From NCBI GenBank assembly GCA_002408085.1, contig DHQL01000007.1:1-64000 (forward strand): DNA of 64,000 nucleotides, read 5' to 3'. Below the pieces are notes generated by a model. That model was not told where the DNA came from and ran no database searches. It worked only from the letters and a program-made list of their open reading frames with translations. The translations under genes were made by a program, and so were the position numbers. Below are positions 25,818 through 35,061 of the stretch, piece after piece. The DNA comes from Spirochaeta sp. UBA5339. Its GTDB lineage: Bacteria; Spirochaetota; Spirochaetia; DSM-2461. The number at the start of each line of letters is the position of its first letter. Positions within the stretch are counted from its first letter, which is position 1.

Positions 25818-27797
25818 ATGGAAAACCGTGCTCAAGAGCTATTCTTACTGACTACCACTCTATCTCAAATGAACAGTAGGGAGGGAATCATCCGTCTGTT
25901 TGTTGAGAGTATGAACAATATTTTCCGACCTTCTTTTTTTATCTGGAATTCCGAAAGCACCGGTAGCGACTATGACATGGAAGTTTGTACCAGAAAGACT
26001 AGCTTTGGACATCTTACCTGTTTATCAGGGGGGAGTCTCGGTCCGGTAACTGATAATCTGATCCATAATGCAGTTCAGATCCTTGCAATTCTCCTTGAGA
26101 AGACTGAGCAGGAGTGCAACCTTCAGAATCTGGTGGAGACCAGAACCGCAGAGCTCCGTGAGGCCAACCTGGATCTGGAGAACATCAACCGGAGTCTTCA
26201 GACTCAGATAGAAGTACACAGACAAACCCTTGAAGTTCTCAGGAAGAGTGAGGAGAACTTCAAGTCTCTTATCAACAAGATTCAAACGGCCATTGTTGTG
26301 CATGACAGTCAGGGAATAATTACAGATTCAAACCCAATGGCCAGAAAACTCCTTGGATATCAGGGCAGTGACCTGCGGGGACTGTCTTTAATGGACGCGG
26401 AGCTGAACTTCATTAGAGAAGACGGTTCTGTGCTTCCTGATTCAGAAATACCTGTTAACAAGGTTCTTGCCACAAAGAAGAGTGTAAACGATTTTGTCAC
26501 CGGCATACTGCATAAGGGGGCAAGCGAACCGGTCTGGGTGCTTGTTTCTGCTGAACCTGAGTTTGACAAAACCGGAAATATCACTCAGGTCATTGTCTCC
26601 TTTATGGATATCTCCAATCGCAGGAAAATAAACGAAATGCTGAGGCAGTCGCAGAAGATGGATGCAATCGGTCAGCTTGCCGGGGGGGTGGCCCACGACT
26701 TCAACAATATGCTCGGTGGTATTGTCGCCTCTGCCCAGCTGCTGCAGAGTCCTAAAAGGAACCTTGATGCAAAGGGCAGGGAGTTTGTTGATCTGATTCT
26801 GGAAGCCTCGGGCCAGGCCTCGGAGCTGACCAATAAACTTCTGACCTTCAGCCGGAAAACTGAGGTGTCCTTCAAAACGGTTCAGATACACTCAATTATC
26901 GATAACGTCATCTCTCTTCTGGACAGAACAATAGATAAAAGGATTGAAATATCAGCTTCCAGAGAGGCTGAGGAGTCTGGGGTTATGGGTGATGCCACAG
27001 CCCTGCAGAACTCTCTTCTGAACATGGGAATCAATGCCTCTCATGCCATGCCCGAGGGGGGCAGGCTTCAGATCGGCACCAGAAATCTCTATCTGGATGA
27101 AAGTTACTGCCACTCTCTGCCCTTTGATATTACAGAAGGGAACTTTATTGAGATAGAGGTCCGCGATACGGGTAAAGGGATATCAAATAAGAATATCGGC
27201 AAGATCTTTGAACCATTCTACACAACCAAGGAGCAGGGGCGAGGTACCGGACTTGGCCTTTATACGGTCTATGCCACCGTACAGAATCATCATGGAGCCA
27301 TTACTGTCTACAGTGAAGTCGGTGAGGGAACGGTGTTTCATCTCTATCTGCCCTGCAGGGAAGGTTCTCAGACTGCTTCAGCTTCACGGAAAATGACACA
27401 TTCAGGGACCGGTGTCATCCTTCTTGTTGATGATGAGAAACTGATCCGTATTTCCGGGAAAGAGACACTAAAGGAGATGGGATATTCTGTTCTTCTGGCA
27501 GAGAACGGAGTTGAGGCACTCAGGGTTTTTGAAGAAAAGCATTCCGAAATTGATCTTGTAATCATGGATATGCTTATGCCCGAGATGAACGGATCAGATG
27601 CCTTTTTCAGAATGAAGAAGATAGACAAGGACTGTAGAATTATAATTACTTCAGGTTTTACAAAGGATGAAAATCTAAGGGAGATGAAGAAGGCGGGACT
27701 CGCCGGATTCCTCCAGAAGCCCTTCAGGAACTATGAACTGAGCAGGATGATGGAGGAGGTCCTTCAGGTCTCTCCAGAGGGCTCCGCAGAGACCTGA
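25818..27797 (+). CDS. Hybrid histidine kinase with PAS and receiver
   Basis: Cytoplasmic kinase of 659 residues. Residues 1-95 are of unknown fold, followed by a coiled coil (about 95-145, TRTAELREANLDLENINRSL), a PAS domain (about 148-265), HisKA with GGVAHDFNNML, HATPase (DTGKGIS, GRGTGLGLY) and a C-terminal receiver with Asp in DLVIMDMLMPEMNG. It has no membrane segment, so input probably comes through the MEDS protein encoded 7 nt upstream. No DNA-binding output protein is adjacent. Confidence 0.87.
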   Translation: MENRAQELFLLTTTLSQMNSREGIIRLFVESMNNIFRPSFFIWNSESTGSDYDMEVCTRKTSFGHLTCLSGGSLGPVTDNLIHNAVQILAILLEKTEQECNLQNLVETRTAELREANLDLENINRSLQTQIEVHRQTLEVLRKSEENFKSLINKIQTAIVVHDSQGIITDSNPMARKLLGYQGSDLRGLSLMDAELNFIREDGSVLPDSEIPVNKVLATKKSVNDFVTGILHKGASEPVWVLVSAEPEFDKTGNITQVIVSFMDISNRRKINEMLRQSQKMDAIGQLAGGVAHDFNNMLGGIVASAQLLQSPKRNLDAKGREFVDLILEASGQASELTNKLLTFSRKTEVSFKTVQIHSIIDNVISLLDRTIDKRIEISASREAEESGVMGDATALQNSLLNMGINASHAMPEGGRLQIGTRNLYLDESYCHSLPFDITEGNFIEIEVRDTGKGISNKNIGKIFEPFYTTKEQGRGTGLGLYTVYATVQNHHGAITVYSEVGEGTVFHLYLPCREGSQTASASRKMTHSGTGVILLVDDEKLIRISGKETLKEMGYSVLLAENGVEALRVFEEKHSEIDLVIMDMLMPEMNGSDAFFRMKKIDKDCRIIITSGFTKDENLREMKKAGLAGFLQKPFRNYELSRMMEEVLQVSPEGSAET

Positions 27798-27936
27798 ATA
27801 TCTCCGGCTTAGGGACCTGCATTGTCAGGAGTGAGTAATTTCTGTTTCGAAGATTCATTCTTCCATTCGATTTATGCATCTCTCACAGTGGTGTCCTATA
27901 ATCATTTATAGAACCCATTTCAAAGGTGAGGCTGTT

Positions 27937-29157
27937 TTGAGAATCATTACCATAGGTGCATTAGAATCTTTTGTCGTTGTAATTCTAGTTCTGTTTCTGG
28001 GAAAGCTTATAAGACACTTTATTAAGCCTCTCAGGACTTATAATATTCCCGAACCGATTATCGGCGGGCTGGTTGTGGCAGTCTTTCAGACCATTCTCCG
28101 ATCCTTTGATATAGGCATCGCCTTTACACTTCCCTTTACAGATGTCTTTATGCTTATGTTTTTCAGCACCGTCGGGCTGGGGGCAAATTTCAGGCTGATC
28201 AGAAAGGGCGGGGCCAAGGTTTTTATCTTTCTGGCTGCCACGGTCGTGTTTATCATCCTCCAGGATACTCTGGGAGTCCTCCTGGCTGCGGCCATGGGGC
28301 GGGACCCCCTGATCGGCCTGATGGCGGGGTCCATTACACTGACCGGAGGTCATGGGACGGGGGCGGCCTGGGCTCAGACCTTCAGAAGCCGTTTCGGCAT
28401 CGAAGCCGGAGAGATGGCCATGGCGGCGGCTACCTTCGGTCTTGTGATAGGCGGTGTAATCGGGGGACCTCTGGGGCAGAGGCTGATCGATCGCAAGGAG
28501 CTGAAATCTGAATATCCCCACAACAGCAGTCAGGGAGAACTGTCGGACCTGATTACCTTTGACGAACAGAGGGAGGACAGGATCACCGCCGATTCCATGA
28601 TCAGCACCCTCTTTATGATGGTCCTCTGCATTACCGCAGCCAAATATATAAGTATGGCTGTTGAGAGACTGGATATCAGATGGCTCTTTATGCCTGACTT
28701 TGTGTATGCTCTGTTTATAGGTGTCATCATCGCCAATATTGCTGAGGTTGAAAAGTTTCCCTATAAGATGAATATCGAAAACCTAGACATGCTGGGTACC
28801 ATATCCCTCTCAATCTTCCTGGGTATGACCCTGATCAGCCTGAGGCTCTGGGAGATCTTTGATATTGCCCTTCCTCTGCTGATTATTCTGATCTTTCAGA
28901 CAGCATTGATGATTCTCTTTGCCCGGTTTGTCACCTTCCGGATCATGGGCTCCGACTATACGGCGGCGGTAATTTCGGGGGGACACTGCGGATTCGGAAT
29001 GGGAGCCACCCCTACGGCGGTTATGAATATGGGAGCCCTTGTAAGCCGGAACGGTCCGGCGCCCCAGGCTTTTATGGTGCTGCCCATAGTAGGTGCATTT
29101 TTTGTGGATATCGCAAACCTGGTTGTGCTGCAGCTCTTTATTTCGGTTATTCACTGA
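27937..29157 (+). CDS. gltS: Sodium/glutamate symporter
   Basis: Na+-coupled glutamate importer with about ten or eleven membrane helices. Recognisable parts are 'YNIPEPIIGGLVVAV', the first pore loop 'GSITLTGGHGTGAAWA' and the second 'ISGGHCGFGMGATPTAVMNM'. The two GGHG/GGHC loops are the GltS re-entrant motifs. I choose TTG 27937, preceded by AGGTGAGG, rather than the far ATG at 27874 which would add 21 residues that are not family-like. A TATAAT at 27897-27902 could be its -10. It converges with the HAD-like gene. Confidence 0.88.
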   Translation: MRIITIGALESFVVVILVLFLGKLIRHFIKPLRTYNIPEPIIGGLVVAVFQTILRSFDIGIAFTLPFTDVFMLMFFSTVGLGANFRLIRKGGAKVFIFLAATVVFIILQDTLGVLLAAAMGRDPLIGLMAGSITLTGGHGTGAAWAQTFRSRFGIEAGEMAMAAATFGLVIGGVIGGPLGQRLIDRKELKSEYPHNSSQGELSDLITFDEQREDRITADSMISTLFMMVLCITAAKYISMAVERLDIRWLFMPDFVYALFIGVIIANIAEVEKFPYKMNIENLDMLGTISLSIFLGMTLISLRLWEIFDIALPLLIILIFQTALMILFARFVTFRIMGSDYTAAVISGGHCGFGMGATPTAVMNMGALVSRNGPAPQAFMVLPIVGAFFVDIANLVVLQLFISVIH

Positions 29158-29163
29158 TCGGAT

Positions 29164-30039
29164 TCAGAAGTCGAAGAGCCGGTAGTTGAGAGCATCCACC
29201 AGTTCTATCTGCTCTGAGCGTTCCAGATGGTCCTGGAAGATCTCTGTCTTCTGCACCTTGCCCCCGGATGTATCGATAACAAAAAAGGCGTTTTCAGGGT
29301 ACTTCTGCTTAATCTCCACCAGGGTGGCCGTTATCTCTTCGATATTGGCGGGGTCGTCATCGCTGACGCCGAAGCGGTGATGGGGGTTGTATCCATACTT
29401 TTTGAAGGCCGCTTCCACCGAGCGGTGAAGGGCTTCCTTTTTCAGCAGGGCGATGGGTTTGTTCTGTTCACTGTCTCCCAGTTTCTTTCTGACTGCAGGG
29501 TTCGTGACAGGATAGACCGTCAGGATATTGGGCTTCCTCTGAAGATGCCCCCGTGAATATAGAATATTAAGAGCACGTTTGATTGTTTCCGGCCGATGCC
29601 CCCGGGCCGTGATGATTGAGACGGGCCTGCCGTTAAGAACGGCATAGAAGAAGTGGTTCCAGCTGGGTCCGTGCCAGTCCCACTCAGGTTTTTCAATGGC
29701 CCGCTCCAGGTCAAGTTCAATGGACTGCCTGCGTTTCCCTGACGGCAGCCAGGGCGGAAAAAACCTGTCCTGAAAATTTCTGTAGGAACCGATGGCATCG
29801 TTCCTGTGAATGTAGTAGTCCGCAAATCTTCCCCTGACACCGATATCCTTCAGATTCTGCGCCAGCTCTCCGGAGCTGATCTCAATTTCCTCGTCTGTGT
29901 CCTTGTGGAAGAGAAGGATCTTCGTGTCCATAAAGAGGATGTTGTCGTCCAGATCGAAGAAGTAGAAGCTGCGTCCGCCATGGAGGGCATTCCTGTCCTC
30001 CTTGTAGGGGAGCCACTGGGCCAGGGGAAGCTGACTCAC
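29164..30039 (-). CDS. HAD-superfamily-like protein
   Basis: Protein of 291 residues with a haloacid-dehalogenase-type core: motif I FFDLDDNILFMDT (nucleophile Asp), motif II SIITARGH, and motif IV GVSDDDPANIEE. It is longer than simple phosphatases and the region after motif I could be a large cap. It is the last gene of a five-gene transcript with surE and three phosphonate-type transporter genes, overlapping surE by 4 nt. A role as phosphatase on an imported or salvaged organophosphate is plausible but not shown. Confidence 0.65.
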   Translation of the reverse strand: MSQLPLAQWLPYKEDRNALHGGRSFYFFDLDDNILFMDTKILLFHKDTDEEIEISSGELAQNLKDIGVRGRFADYYIHRNDAIGSYRNFQDRFFPPWLPSGKRRQSIELDLERAIEKPEWDWHGPSWNHFFYAVLNGRPVSIITARGHRPETIKRALNILYSRGHLQRKPNILTVYPVTNPAVRKKLGDSEQNKPIALLKKEALHRSVEAAFKKYGYNPHHRFGVSDDDPANIEEITATLVEIKQKYPENAFFVIDTSGGKVQKTEIFQDHLERSEQIELVDALNYRLFDF

Positions 30040-30767
30040 AGGAGCTTCTCCTTCAGAACCTTCATATACTCATAGTCTGTCCGGTTGATCTGTATGGGGG
30101 TGATGGAGATGTATCCGTTCTCCCAGGACCACACATCGGTCTTCGGGCCGTTTTCAAAGCTGTCCCAGTTGCCTCTGGCCCAGAATTTCCCATCCTCTTC
30201 CACATACTTGTGGTTAAAGGGACGCTCTCCCATATCGGTGATCTTAATCCCCCCGGGCCTGGTGAACTCCTTTTTGGGGAAGTTGATATTGATAACCCTG
30301 TTTTTGTCCACCACGCCGGCCTGAAGGACCCTGTCCAGGGTTTCTTTCAGGAAAGGAGCGGCCGAATCCAGCCCCGCAAAATCGCAGGATATGGCGATGG
30401 AGGGGATGCCGCAGATAATACCTTCACTGGCTCCGGCCAGGGTTCCTGAATAGATGATGTCGGTGCCCAGGTTGGGACCGTCGTTGATGCCTGACAGGAT
30501 CAGATCCACCGGCAGCTCCAGGCCGTAGAGGGCGAACTTGACGCAGTCTGCCGGTTTAGCTTCCAGACTCCAGGCATCGATTCCCTCAAAAAGTTCACTT
30601 CTGTGGTGGAGACGGAAGGGCTCGTGGATGGTTATGCCGTGGCCGATGGCGCTCTGCTGAGTATGAGGGGCAACAACGGAGACTGTTCCCAGCTCCTTTG
30701 CGGTTTCCGCAAGGAGTCGGATGCCGGGAGCTTCGATGCCGTCGTCGTTTACAATCAGTATATTCAT
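30036..30767 (-). CDS. surE: 5'/3'-nucleotidase SurE
   Basis: Metal-dependent nucleotidase/polyphosphatase of 243 residues. N-terminal MNILIVNDDGIEAPGI has the metal-binding DD pair; 'LILSGINDGPNLGTDIIYSGTLAGASEG' provides the conserved Asn and Ser. It is only 2 nt downstream of phnE and overlaps the HAD-like gene, which is unusual, since surE more often neighbours pcm, nlpD or rpoS. Here it may dephosphorylate nucleotides or another phosphate ester delivered by the transporter. Confidence 0.92.
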   Translation of the reverse strand: MNILIVNDDGIEAPGIRLLAETAKELGTVSVVAPHTQQSAIGHGITIHEPFRLHHRSELFEGIDAWSLEAKPADCVKFALYGLELPVDLILSGINDGPNLGTDIIYSGTLAGASEGIICGIPSIAISCDFAGLDSAAPFLKETLDRVLQAGVVDKNRVININFPKKEFTRPGGIKITDMGERPFNHKYVEEDGKFWARGNWDSFENGPKTDVWSWENGYISITPIQINRTDYEYMKVLKEKLL

Positions 30768-30769
30768 GA

Positions 30770-31570
30770 CTACACCAGTCTCTTTCTGATCCGGCTGGAG
30801 ATCATATCGATGATGGAAACCGTTACGATCAGTACCATTACGATGATCATTGCCCGGGGCCAGGCTCTGGTCCGGATGGCAAAGATCAGGGGAGCCCCGA
30901 TTCCTCCGGCGCCTACAAGGCCCAGTGTTGAGGCGGCCCTCATATTGATCTCAAAGCGGTACATGGTGTAGGAGATCAGCTCGGGGCTGACCTGGGGAAG
31001 CACCGCCCGGAAGAGAACCTCCGGACTGGATCCTCCGCAGGACTCCAGGGCTTCCTTTACCCCCATGTCCATGCTCTCGATGGCCTCGCTGAAGAGCTTG
31101 CCCAGCATACCGATGGAGTGGATTCCCAGGGCCAGAATTCCCGCCGGGGCTCCGGGGCCCACTACGGAGATAAAGATCAGGGCCAGGATCAGCTCAGGAA
31201 AGGTCCGGATCAGGGTAATGATAAACTTGCCCGCCACCGATACCCGCTTACCTACGATATTCTGACTGGCCAGAAGGGCGAAGGGGATGGATATTACCGC
31301 AGAGACGAAGGTTCCGCTGATGGCGATGGCGATGGTCTCCACTATGGCGTAGGGGAGGCCGTCGATGGTCATATTGGTCATATAGCCCATGTCGGGATTG
31401 ATGATACCCCGGAGCAGTGAGTTGATGGTTCCCTGGGCCGTGGCCATAACGCCCTTATAGGGAATCCCCAGCATACCCCATATAATCACAAGGACCAGTC
31501 CGCCGTAGTTGATTACACGGTAGATGATCTGCGCCGGTGATGTATTTTTTTCTACTGTTATTTTTTCCAT
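30770..31570 (-). CDS. phnE: Phosphonate-family ABC permease 2
   Basis: Inner-membrane permease of 266 residues with about six helices. 'ETIAIAISGTFVSAVISIPFALLAS', 'RTFPELILALIFISVVGPG' and 'EALESCGGSSPEVLFRAVLPQ' (EAA loop) followed by 'RAASTLGLVGAGGIG' are PhnE signatures. It overlaps the preceding permease gene by 1 nt. It is paired with the adjacent paralogue as a heterodimeric channel. Confidence 0.9.
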   Translation of the reverse strand: MEKITVEKNTSPAQIIYRVINYGGLVLVIIWGMLGIPYKGVMATAQGTINSLLRGIINPDMGYMTNMTIDGLPYAIVETIAIAISGTFVSAVISIPFALLASQNIVGKRVSVAGKFIITLIRTFPELILALIFISVVGPGAPAGILALGIHSIGMLGKLFSEAIESMDMGVKEALESCGGSSPEVLFRAVLPQVSPELISYTMYRFEINMRAASTLGLVGAGGIGAPLIFAIRTRAWPRAMIIVMVLIVTVSIIDMISSRIRKRLV

Positions 31571-32352
31571 TAAACCAACCTCTTTCTGATGTTAGAGCTG
31601 ACAAAGTCGATGACAAGGACCACCAGGAAGGAGATCACAATAATCACGCCGACCCGGTCGAAGTTCCGCCAGGCCAGGTTGTGCTCGAAGGTCTGTCCGA
31701 TTCCTCCGGCTCCCACATATCCCAGAACCGCCGCAGACCTTACGTTTACCTCGAAACCGTAGAGGGTGTAGGACATAAACTGGGGAAGGATCTGGGGCAT
31801 AATGGCATAGCGGAGGATGTTGAGCTTGTTGGCTCCCAGGGACATCAGAGCCTCCACCTGTCCGAAGTCGATGGACTCGATGGACTCATAGGTCAGCTTG
31901 GAGATCAGACCGAAGGTGAAGATGGAGAGGGCGATAACACCGCTGAAGGGGCCGATTCCGAAGACCGCCACAAAGAGGGACGCAAGAACCATTGCGGGGA
32001 TGGTTCTGAAGATATTGAGAATCAGTCTTACGGGCTTGCTGATCCAGGGGTTGTTCAGGAAATTTGAAGCCGCCAGTACCGCCACGGGCAGGGCGATCAG
32101 GGCGCCCCAGAAGGTTCCCACAATGGCCATGCGGAGGGTTTCAATTAGAGGAGGAATGACCTTTGGGGCATAGGACCAGTCGGGCGGGAGGAACATCCGG
32201 CCCAGGAGTCTCCGTCCCTTGCTGAAGTTCCTGATAACCGTGACGGGATTAAAACCGGCGAAGATGGCGCTTCCCAGAATAAGGGCAACCACCGCCAGAA
32301 TAACTATGTTTCGCTTCAGATGGTTCGGACGGGGGACAATGATTTTATCCAT
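31570..32352 (-). CDS. phnE: Phosphonate-family ABC permease 1
   Basis: Second PhnE paralogue, 260 residues. 'IETLRMAIVGTFWGALIALPVAVLAA', 'RTIPAMVLASLFVAVFGIGP', the EAA loop 'EALMSLGANKLNILRYAIMPQ' and 'RSAAVLGYVGAGGIGQ' match the family. It shares one base with both neighbours, so phnC-phnE-phnE are tightly coupled. Confidence 0.9.
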   Translation of the reverse strand: MDKIIVPRPNHLKRNIVILAVVALILGSAIFAGFNPVTVIRNFSKGRRLLGRMFLPPDWSYAPKVIPPLIETLRMAIVGTFWGALIALPVAVLAASNFLNNPWISKPVRLILNIFRTIPAMVLASLFVAVFGIGPFSGVIALSIFTFGLISKLTYESIESIDFGQVEALMSLGANKLNILRYAIMPQILPQFMSYTLYGFEVNVRSAAVLGYVGAGGIGQTFEHNLAWRNFDRVGVIIVISFLVVLVIDFVSSNIRKRLV

Positions 32353-33131
32353 TATTCGTCTCCCAGCATCTCATCGTGATGGATGGCACGGCCGTAGACC
32401 TTTTCCAGGTCAGCGAGGAATGTCTTTTTATCGATGTCCTTGATCTTTACGTCGTAGACAATGTGTCCCTCTTTTACTCCCACAACACGGGTGGCATAGT
32501 TCAGGGCCAGGTCCACATGGTGGAGGTTGGCGATGGTGGTGATGCCGTCCTCTTTGTTGATCTTCTTCAGGTAGTCCATAACCTGAATGGTTGTGATGGG
32601 ATCAAGGGAGGCAACCGGTTCGTCCGCCAGCATCAGACGGGGTTCCTGAGCCAGGGCCCGGGCGATGGCGACACGCTGCTGCTGTCCTCCCGAGAGGTCG
32701 CTGGCGCGGCTGTGAACCTTTTCAAGAATATCCACCCTCTGCAGGGCGCGGTAGGCAATCTGTTTGTCCTCTTCGGGAAAGAGTCCCAGAATGGTCTTCC
32801 AGGTGGGGTGGTAGGCGACTCTGCCCGAAAGAACATTGGTCAGCACCGACGCCCTCTTTACTATATTGAAGCCCTGAAAGATCATGCCGATCTGGCGGCG
32901 GATATTTCTCAGTTCCTTTCCCTTTGCTTTGGTTACTTCTGTCCCGTCGAAGCTGACCGTTCCCGATGTGGCGGGGATCAGCTGGTTGATAAGCCTGAGG
33001 AGGGTGGACTTTCCCGCTCCCGAAAGGCCGATTATGGCTACGAATTCCCCTTCTTTGATTGTCAGATTGATATTGTTCAGGGCCTTTGTCCCGTTGGGAT
33101 AGACCTTGCTGACTCCGGTGAATTCAATCAT
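32352..33131 (-). CDS. phnC: Phosphonate-family ABC ATPase
   Basis: ATP-binding subunit of 259 residues. Walker A is GLSGAGKST, the signature LSGGQQQR, Walker B LMLADEPVASLD, and the switch region IANLHHVD is typical of PhnC. It is first in the leftward operon phnC-phnE-phnE-surE-HAD. The divergently encoded PhnD-type binding protein completes the importer. Confidence 0.92.
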   Translation of the reverse strand: MIEFTGVSKVYPNGTKALNNINLTIKEGEFVAIIGLSGAGKSTLLRLINQLIPATSGTVSFDGTEVTKAKGKELRNIRRQIGMIFQGFNIVKRASVLTNVLSGRVAYHPTWKTILGLFPEEDKQIAYRALQRVDILEKVHSRASDLSGGQQQRVAIARALAQEPRLMLADEPVASLDPITTIQVMDYLKKINKEDGITTIANLHHVDLALNYATRVVGVKEGHIVYDVKIKDIDKKTFLADLEKVYGRAIHHDEMLGDE

Positions 33132-33226
33132 TGTGGACTCCTGTTATTATTTTTTCTTGGAATGTACTATATTAACTCTATAGAATTATACTAGATTCTT
33201 AACGATTTTTTTATACCAAGGAGAGT

Positions 33227-34153
33227 TTGATGAAAAAAAGCTTGTTTCTCATTGCTGTTCTGGCACTGATTATGTCCTCTTTTGCCTTTGCCGGAGGTGC
33301 TCAGGAGGGTGCAGTCAACCCTGATGTTCTGGAAGTTCAGCTGATCCCTTCGCGTGATGCCACCTACCTGGATGCCCAGAGACTTCCCCTGCAGCAGCTT
33401 CTTGCTGACGAACTGGGAATGAAGGTGAATGTTACCGTTGCAACCGACTACAATGCTCTGATCGAGGCCATGGCTTCCGAGCAGATTCATGTGGGCCTGC
33501 TGGCAACAACAGCCTATGTATTGGCTGCCGATGAGGGTGCTGCTGAAGCCATTCTGAAATCTCTCCGCTATGATGTGGATGATAATGGTGAACTGATGAC
33601 CGACAAACCCATGGTGTCTGGATACAAGTCTCAGCTGATTGTAGCTAAAGACAGCGGAATCAATTCCGTTAAGGATCTGGCAGGCAGAAAAGTCGCCATC
33701 TCCTCTTTTACTTCCACCTCGGGATTTGTATGGCCTGCCAACCTGCTGGCCGACAATGATATCGATCCCGAATCCGGAGTAGAGTGGATTAATGCAGGTG
33801 GACATGACAATGCCGTACTGGCCGTATATAACGGTGAAGCCGACGCAGCCTTTACCTTCAAGGACGCCAGAAACCTTTTTGAAGATGAGGATTTCTTTGA
33901 CGACCTGATGGATAAGGTTGTGCTTGTTACAAATACCAGTCTGATCCCCAATGACACTATCTCTGTCATCCCCAACCTGGATGAGGATCTGAAGCAGAAG
34001 GTAAAAGATGCCTTTATGGCCATTGCCGAGAGCGAAGAGGGTCGGGAGATTGTTAGGGGTATCTATAACCACGAAGGTTATGCACCTGCAAAGGACTCCG
34101 ACTATGACCAGGTACGGACCTATCTGGAAAGAAAGGATCAGTGGGATTTCTAA
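33227..34153 (+). CDS. phnD: Phosphonate-family binding protein
   Basis: Periplasmic binding protein of 308 residues. A signal peptide ends near FAFAGG, without a lipobox Cys at the cleavage site. Family features: 'VQLIPSRDATYLDAQRLPLQQLLADELG', 'VGLLATTAYVLA', 'SVKDLAGRKVAISSFTSTSGFVWPA' and 'GGHDNAVLAVYNGEADAAFTF'. Related proteins bind phosphonates, phosphite or other phosphorus compounds. It is divergent from phnC across a 95-nt gap. AAGGAGAG precedes the ATG. The exact ligand is not readable from sequence. Confidence 0.9.
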   Translation: MMKKSLFLIAVLALIMSSFAFAGGAQEGAVNPDVLEVQLIPSRDATYLDAQRLPLQQLLADELGMKVNVTVATDYNALIEAMASEQIHVGLLATTAYVLAADEGAAEAILKSLRYDVDDNGELMTDKPMVSGYKSQLIVAKDSGINSVKDLAGRKVAISSFTSTSGFVWPANLLADNDIDPESGVEWINAGGHDNAVLAVYNGEADAAFTFKDARNLFEDEDFFDDLMDKVVLVTNTSLIPNDTISVIPNLDEDLKQKVKDAFMAIAESEEGREIVRGIYNHEGYAPAKDSDYDQVRTYLERKDQWDF

Positions 34154-34177
34154 TCTGATTTAGACCTTTATAAATAG

Positions 34178-34215
34178 AGAGGGGGAGTCCATTCGGGATT
34201 CCTCCTCTTTTTTTT
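34178..34215 (+). terminator. Rho-independent terminator of phnD
   Basis: AGAGGGGGAGTCC pairs with GGGATTCCTCCTCT (12-13 bp with two G-U pairs) around ATTC-type loop, followed by a run of eight T. It lies 25 nt after the phnD stop. Confidence 0.85.
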
Positions 34216-34320
34216 GGCTTTTTGAGCTTTCCTTTGGTACCTTATAGAATAGAGGAATCAGAATAAACTATTGAGAAGGAGTGGCTTTCGGCCGGTTTAC
34301 CGGACGGAGCCGATTATTAT

Positions 34321-34989
34321 ATGCCCTTTGGAACACATTTAATAGAATCCAGATCTCTGATGGAGATCAAGCGCTATCAGAACAAGTACTGCTTCAAGAA
34401 GCGCTCGGTGGCCGAACATATGTGGTCGGTTGCCAAGATAGCAGAAGGTCTTGCCATCTGGGAGAGCAAGAAGTTTAAAAATGAAGTGGATATGGCCCGG
34501 GTTCTTCAGAAGGCCATAAACCATGACATTATCGAGCAGGCCACGGGAGATATCCTTGGGCCTACCAAGAAGAAGACAAAGGCCATGAAAGAGGCTGTTG
34601 AAGAGATAGAGGAGATGGCCTTTTCAGAGGAGATTGAGAACCATCTGCCCAAGTCCTGGCGAAACCAGTTCCGCTCCTACATCCTTGACCCCAAGACCGA
34701 TGATGTGGAGGGGCAGATTATCCGGGCCGCCGATATTATCGATACCATTATCGAGGCAATCGAAGAGATCAAGTTGGGAAATCAGATCTTCAGGGCTGTT
34801 CTGACAGACAGCGCCGCGGCCCTGACCATGGTGGATCTGGAGAGTGTCCGGTACTTTATCAAGTATGCAGTGACCGACTTCAATGTTGATATCCGGGAGT
34901 ATTTCGGGGAGGAATTTCACAGTTTCCGTGAAGCTCTGAAATTTGATCCCGAGGTCTTTGAGCGGTCTGTGGATATTCGTTTTGAGTAG
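34321..34989 (+). CDS. HD-domain hydrolase, YfbR-like
   Basis: Protein of 222 residues with an HD metal-dependent phosphohydrolase fold: first His in 'RSVAEHMWSVAKIA', the HD pair in 'AINHDIIEQATGDI', and a late Asp in 'RAADIIDTIIEA'. The arrangement resembles the YfbR/5'-deoxynucleotidase and related families, so a nucleotide monophosphate is a reasonable substrate guess. No operon partner; a bidirectional terminator follows. Confidence 0.75.
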   Translation: MPFGTHLIESRSLMEIKRYQNKYCFKKRSVAEHMWSVAKIAEGLAIWESKKFKNEVDMARVLQKAINHDIIEQATGDILGPTKKKTKAMKEAVEEIEEMAFSEEIENHLPKSWRNQFRSYILDPKTDDVEGQIIRAADIIDTIIEAIEEIKLGNQIFRAVLTDSAAALTMVDLESVRYFIKYAVTDFNVDIREYFGEEFHSFREALKFDPEVFERSVDIRFE

Positions 34990-35008
34990 AGGCTAAGGGG
35001 ACTGAAAA

Positions 35009-35027
35009 CCCCGGGATCTCCCCGGGG
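35009..35027. terminator. Bidirectional terminator
   Basis: CCCCGG and CCGGGG form a GC-rich stem between the convergent HD and rhodanese genes, flanked by A-rich and T-containing sides (AAAA before, CTTTAT after). Confidence 0.6.
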
Positions 35028-35061
35028 CTTTATAGAACATAAATCTGTCTGACAGATATTC

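Noticed and set aside
31537..33194. Long plus-strand ORFs opposite phnC and phnE
   Set aside because: Shadows of strongly conserved minus-strand transporter genes; their translations have no family pattern.
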